NCBI GenBank assembly: GCA_025353765.1
Contig: JANXOD010000008.1
Span: 248,001-312,000, forward strand
Direction of reading: 5' to 3'
Length of the DNA: 64,000 nucleotides
Source of the DNA: Sphingobacteriales bacterium
GTDB lineage: Bacteria; Bacteroidota; Bacteroidia; Sphingobacteriales; Sphingobacteriaceae
Below are positions 61,243 through 64,000 of the stretch, in pieces (position 1 is the stretch's first letter; each line of letters begins with the position of its first letter). Position numbers and translations under genes: made by a program. The notes beneath the pieces were generated by a model that made no database searches, was not told where the DNA came from, and was given only the letters and a program-made list of their open reading frames with translations.

Positions 61243-63774
61243 TTAACGATTTGTAGATTCTTTCAAAATTTTTAAACCCGCTTTTAAATCCGATTTTATA
61301 TCTCTAATTCCATCCCATAAATCACCTTTATGTTTCAGGCAGTCTTGTGTATTAAAAATGGTATAATTAACAGGATTTAAACTATCGTTAACTTCATCCC
61401 AATTTAAAGGAGTTGATACTGTAGCATCAGGTTTAGGCCTTACAGAATAGGGTGCAACAATGGTTTGACCACGCCGATTTTGTAAAAAATCAAGATAAAT
61501 TAAGTTTTTTCTTTTTGCCGGACTTCTTTCTAAACTAGTAGTATGAGGCAATTCTGTATGTATCAATTTAGCCACATATTCAGCAAACATTTTTACCAGG
61601 TCATAATCGTATTTTGCTCCTAAGTGAACAAAAATATGTAAACCTCGGGAGCCCGATGTTTTTATAAATGGCTTTAATTGCATCCGTTCCATTACATCTT
61701 TAGTAATTAAAGCGGCCTCAATAACATACTTAAAATCTATATCTTGAGGATCTAGATCTATTACTGCAAAATCTGGATTTTCTGGTTTCTTATATGTACT
61801 AAGCCAAGGATTTATCTCTATACAACCTAAATTAACCATATACATTAAAGTAGGTAAATTATTGCATATCAAATAGTCTATATATTTATCATTACTTTCA
61901 GAATATAAAGGAATGGTTTTTATCCAAGATGGTATTTGCTCTGTATTCAGATCTTTTTGAAAGAAGCCTGGCTCATCTATCCCATTAGGATATCGATTTA
62001 ATGACAAAGGCCTGTCCTTTAAATAAGGTAAAATATAGTCGGCAATATTTCGATAATAATTCAATAGATCTCCTTTAGAAATACTTTCTTTTTTCCAGTA
62101 AAGCTTGTTCAGATTAGTAAGTTTAACTTTTTTATTGCCAAAATTTTCTACTATTTCATTAGACATATTACTTTTTCCCAATTGTTCATTTGATAAGAGG
62201 TCTTTACAATTAGAAAGAAGAAGCTCTTTTTGTATTTCTTCCGGATTTTTATCTAACCGTATTCCTCTAAATACCGGATGCCTCAAATGACCATCCTGTG
62301 TCCATTCGCTGTAAGTAACTTCACAAATCAGCTTTGGTTTTATCCAGGTCGCTGTTTTTTCATTTTTTACTTTTTCGGAAACAGGCTTTTGGTCGGTTTT
62401 TAAATCTATTAGTTTATCATACAAATCCTTTAAGCTTTTTTCAGTAAAGCCCGAGCCGCAATTCCCGATGTATTTAAGCTTATTAGCATCATCGTAGATC
62501 CCCAAAATTAAAGAACCAATATATTTCCTGCTTCCTGCTGGTTTTGTAAAACCACAAATAATAGCTTCCTGACTATTCTGCAATTTGAATTTTTGCCAAC
62601 TATCAGATCGCTTTCCACTTTCATACGTACTGAACCCATTTTTTGCTATAATACCTTCCCATCCATTTCGCTTAGCCTGGCTAAATAAATCTGTGCCTTT
62701 TTCCGCAACGTGATCGTTGTAAACTATAATTGGATTATTTAAATGTTTAATTATAGTTTTTAAAAGCTCTTTACGTTTAATAAGCTCTATTTGCCTGATA
62801 TCATGTCCATTTAATGCCAATAAATCAAAAACATAATACTTAAGAATTGTCTTTTTGTTATTCGGATCATAATTCTGAATGTCCTGAAAAGAACTCTTGC
62901 CTTTAGTATCTTCAATGACTAATTCCCCGTCAATAACAGCATCAGTACCAATCGCTTCTAATGCTTTTTGGATTTCTTTATACTTATCGCTATAATCAAT
63001 CCCATTACGCGAAATAAGTTTTACATTTTTTCCTGTATAAGCTATTATTCTGTATCCATCCAGCTTTTTTTCATAAATCCAATCCCGATCATCAAAAATA
63101 TGAACATGTAATTTTGCCAGCATTGGCTTATATGGTATTTCTTCCGTTTTTTTTATGGGAGCTTTTGAAAGGGTAGAGGTGAAGGAAACTTTATTTTTAG
63201 GATCTGGCAATTTCTTTTTATACTCAACCCCTTGCTTTTTTACCTGTTCAGGGACTAAGTCTTCGCTGTTAAATTTCCCGTTAACCGCAAACTCATCTTT
63301 ATGCTTGATAAGCAGCCATGCATTTTGATCAGAATTTTTAATTTTTATTAATGCAAACTCACCTTTAAGAATTTTACCATGAAGTTTAAATTTAAGATTA
63401 CCGCTATAAAGCTGCTGCTTAAGTTCATTTTCATCATTTTTTCCTTTAATAGGTTCATAAGTTCCTTCGTCAAAAATAGTTACTACACCTGCTCCATAAT
63501 TTCCTTCCGGGATAATGCCTTCAAAAGTTCGATAGTCATAGGGATGATCTTCAACCATCATAGCCAGTCTTTTATCTTTAGGATTTAAAGAAGGTCCTTT
63601 TGGAATAGCCCAGCTTTTTAATACTCCATCCATCTCTAAACGGAAATCATAATGCAGGTGAGATGCATGATGCCGTTGAACTACAAATTTTAATTTTCCA
63701 CTGTTTTTTTTGCCAGCCTTAGGCTCTGTAGTTTTTGTAAAATCACGCTTTTTAATATATTTTTCTAAGCTCAT
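61243..63774 (-). CDS. ligD: ATP-dependent DNA ligase LigD (PE-ligase-polymerase)
   Basis: An 843-residue NHEJ enzyme. N-terminal 3'-phosphoesterase domain (FVVQRHHASHLHYDFRLEMDGVLKSWAIPKGPS, residues about 30-160), then the ligase domain with the nucleotidyl Lys in EKKLDGYR (about residue 236) and motifs to about 520, then the primase-like polymerase domain from about 551 (NLNKLYWKKESISKGDLLNYY, DLDPQDIDF with two catalytic Asp, SGSRGLHIFVHL). The order PE-LIG-POL matches the Pseudomonas type and differs from the mycobacterial POL-PE-LIG. It works with Ku, encoded next on the same strand. Confidence 0.94.
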   Translation of the reverse strand: MSLEKYIKKRDFTKTTEPKAGKKNSGKLKFVVQRHHASHLHYDFRLEMDGVLKSWAIPKGPSLNPKDKRLAMMVEDHPYDYRTFEGIIPEGNYGAGVVTIFDEGTYEPIKGKNDENELKQQLYSGNLKFKLHGKILKGEFALIKIKNSDQNAWLLIKHKDEFAVNGKFNSEDLVPEQVKKQGVEYKKKLPDPKNKVSFTSTLSKAPIKKTEEIPYKPMLAKLHVHIFDDRDWIYEKKLDGYRIIAYTGKNVKLISRNGIDYSDKYKEIQKALEAIGTDAVIDGELVIEDTKGKSSFQDIQNYDPNNKKTILKYYVFDLLALNGHDIRQIELIKRKELLKTIIKHLNNPIIVYNDHVAEKGTDLFSQAKRNGWEGIIAKNGFSTYESGKRSDSWQKFKLQNSQEAIICGFTKPAGSRKYIGSLILGIYDDANKLKYIGNCGSGFTEKSLKDLYDKLIDLKTDQKPVSEKVKNEKTATWIKPKLICEVTYSEWTQDGHLRHPVFRGIRLDKNPEEIQKELLLSNCKDLLSNEQLGKSNMSNEIVENFGNKKVKLTNLNKLYWKKESISKGDLLNYYRNIADYILPYLKDRPLSLNRYPNGIDEPGFFQKDLNTEQIPSWIKTIPLYSESNDKYIDYLICNNLPTLMYMVNLGCIEINPWLSTYKKPENPDFAVIDLDPQDIDFKYVIEAALITKDVMERMQLKPFIKTSGSRGLHIFVHLGAKYDYDLVKMFAEYVAKLIHTELPHTTSLERSPAKRKNLIYLDFLQNRRGQTIVAPYSVRPKPDATVSTPLNWDEVNDSLNPVNYTIFNTQDCLKHKGDLWDGIRDIKSDLKAGLKILKESTNR

Positions 63775-63823
63775 AATTCTATCTAATTTCCAATCCTGCT
63801 AAGATTTAAGAAAACGAGTATGG

Positions 63824-64000
63824 TTAGGCTTCTTTACGTGTTGCGTTTAAGCTTTGCATTAGTTGTTCGTACAGATCTTCGCTGGGAGCTTTTTGAGGTT
63901 TCATTTTTTTAATAACAGGACGTTTACCTTGTGCTTTTGCCTTAATAATCTTCAATAATTCATGGGTATATTCATCTTTAAACTGATCAATTTTAAAAGC
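63824..64000 (-). CDS. ku: Ku protein, C-terminal end (continues beyond the window)
   Basis: The last 58 codons before a TAA at 63824 give a basic, Lys-rich Ku C terminus: DQFKDEYTHELLKIIKAKAQ, then GKRPVIKKMKPQ and SEDLYEQLMQSLNATRKEA. The YxxEL..II..K segment and the tail are typical of bacterial Ku, the homodimeric DNA-end-binding protein of NHEJ. The N-terminal core is outside the window. The ligD start lies 50 bp downstream of its stop, so ku-ligD form an operon. Confidence 0.85.
   Translation of the reverse strand, partial: AFKIDQFKDEYTHELLKIIKAKAQGKRPVIKKMKPQKAPSEDLYEQLMQSLNATRKEA

Overview
The window is AT-rich chromosomal DNA from a member of the Bacteroidota, most likely the Sphingobacteriia (Sphingobacteriaceae or a close relative). 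Evidence: a short Bacteroidota-type TonB, a DUF3276/PUR-alpha-like protein, a PorU2-type C25 peptidase of the type IX secretion family, a Rho factor with a long acidic insertion, a small PurL with a separate PurS, and promoters of the TAnnTTTG type. Most of the window is housekeeping sequence with small accessory patches. No plasmid, phage, CRISPR array or intact IS element is visible.

Layout. 1-2003: end of a secreted protein gene, DUF3276 gene, frameshifted tonB. 2186-11851: surface or cell-envelope locus (flippase, FemAB/GNAT-like transferase, giant C25 peptidase on the opposite strand, GT4 glycosyltransferase, an HTTM-like membrane protein with its partner). 11922-19107: purL, trmN6, phosphodiesterase, fbp, rnhA, copper ATPase. 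19308-20314: tRNA-His whose 3' end is duplicated 886 bp downstream, enclosing one membrane-protein gene, which looks like the scar of an integrative element. 20482-24608: Zn alcohol dehydrogenase, a 21-bp tandem repeat array able to encode a coiled coil, then a probable copper/cytochrome-oxidase assembly group (cytochrome c, SCO1, outer-membrane barrel, Cys-rich secreted protein). 24655-31784: phosphohexomutase, two secreted-protein genes bracketed by direct repeats, then lysC and lysA (lysine/DAP synthesis); lysA carries an in-frame interspersed repeat. 31854-43796: glutaryl-CoA-type dehydrogenase, dprA, OMP, a sixA pseudogene, a frameshifted Kelch lipoprotein, GT9, paired Big2/DUF1566 lipoproteins, a PolX that lacks one catalytic Asp, and sppA. 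43970-51770: folK, Hpt protein, purS-pssA, rho, pyrF-EamA, DUF2851-PspC, ankyrin protein. 51895-61191: MATE, AlbA_2 protein, DUF4442, MFS, hemF, lipoprotein, gyrA, TPR protein. 61243-64000: ligD and the end of ku, a bacterial NHEJ pair.

Functional links: purL and purS (plus a purQ not seen here) make one FGAM synthase although 31 kb apart; lysC-lysA form a biosynthetic pair; SCO1, cytochrome c, the CDICGCF barrel, the Cys-rich protein and perhaps CopA point to envelope copper handling; LigD and Ku form an NHEJ system. The most unusual items are the tRNA-His att-like duplication, the coiled-coil repeat array, the direct repeats around the 26.5-28.3 kb gene pair, the repeat inside lysA, the PolX active-site loss, and several frameshifted genes. 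These frameshifts could be real decay or sequencing error.
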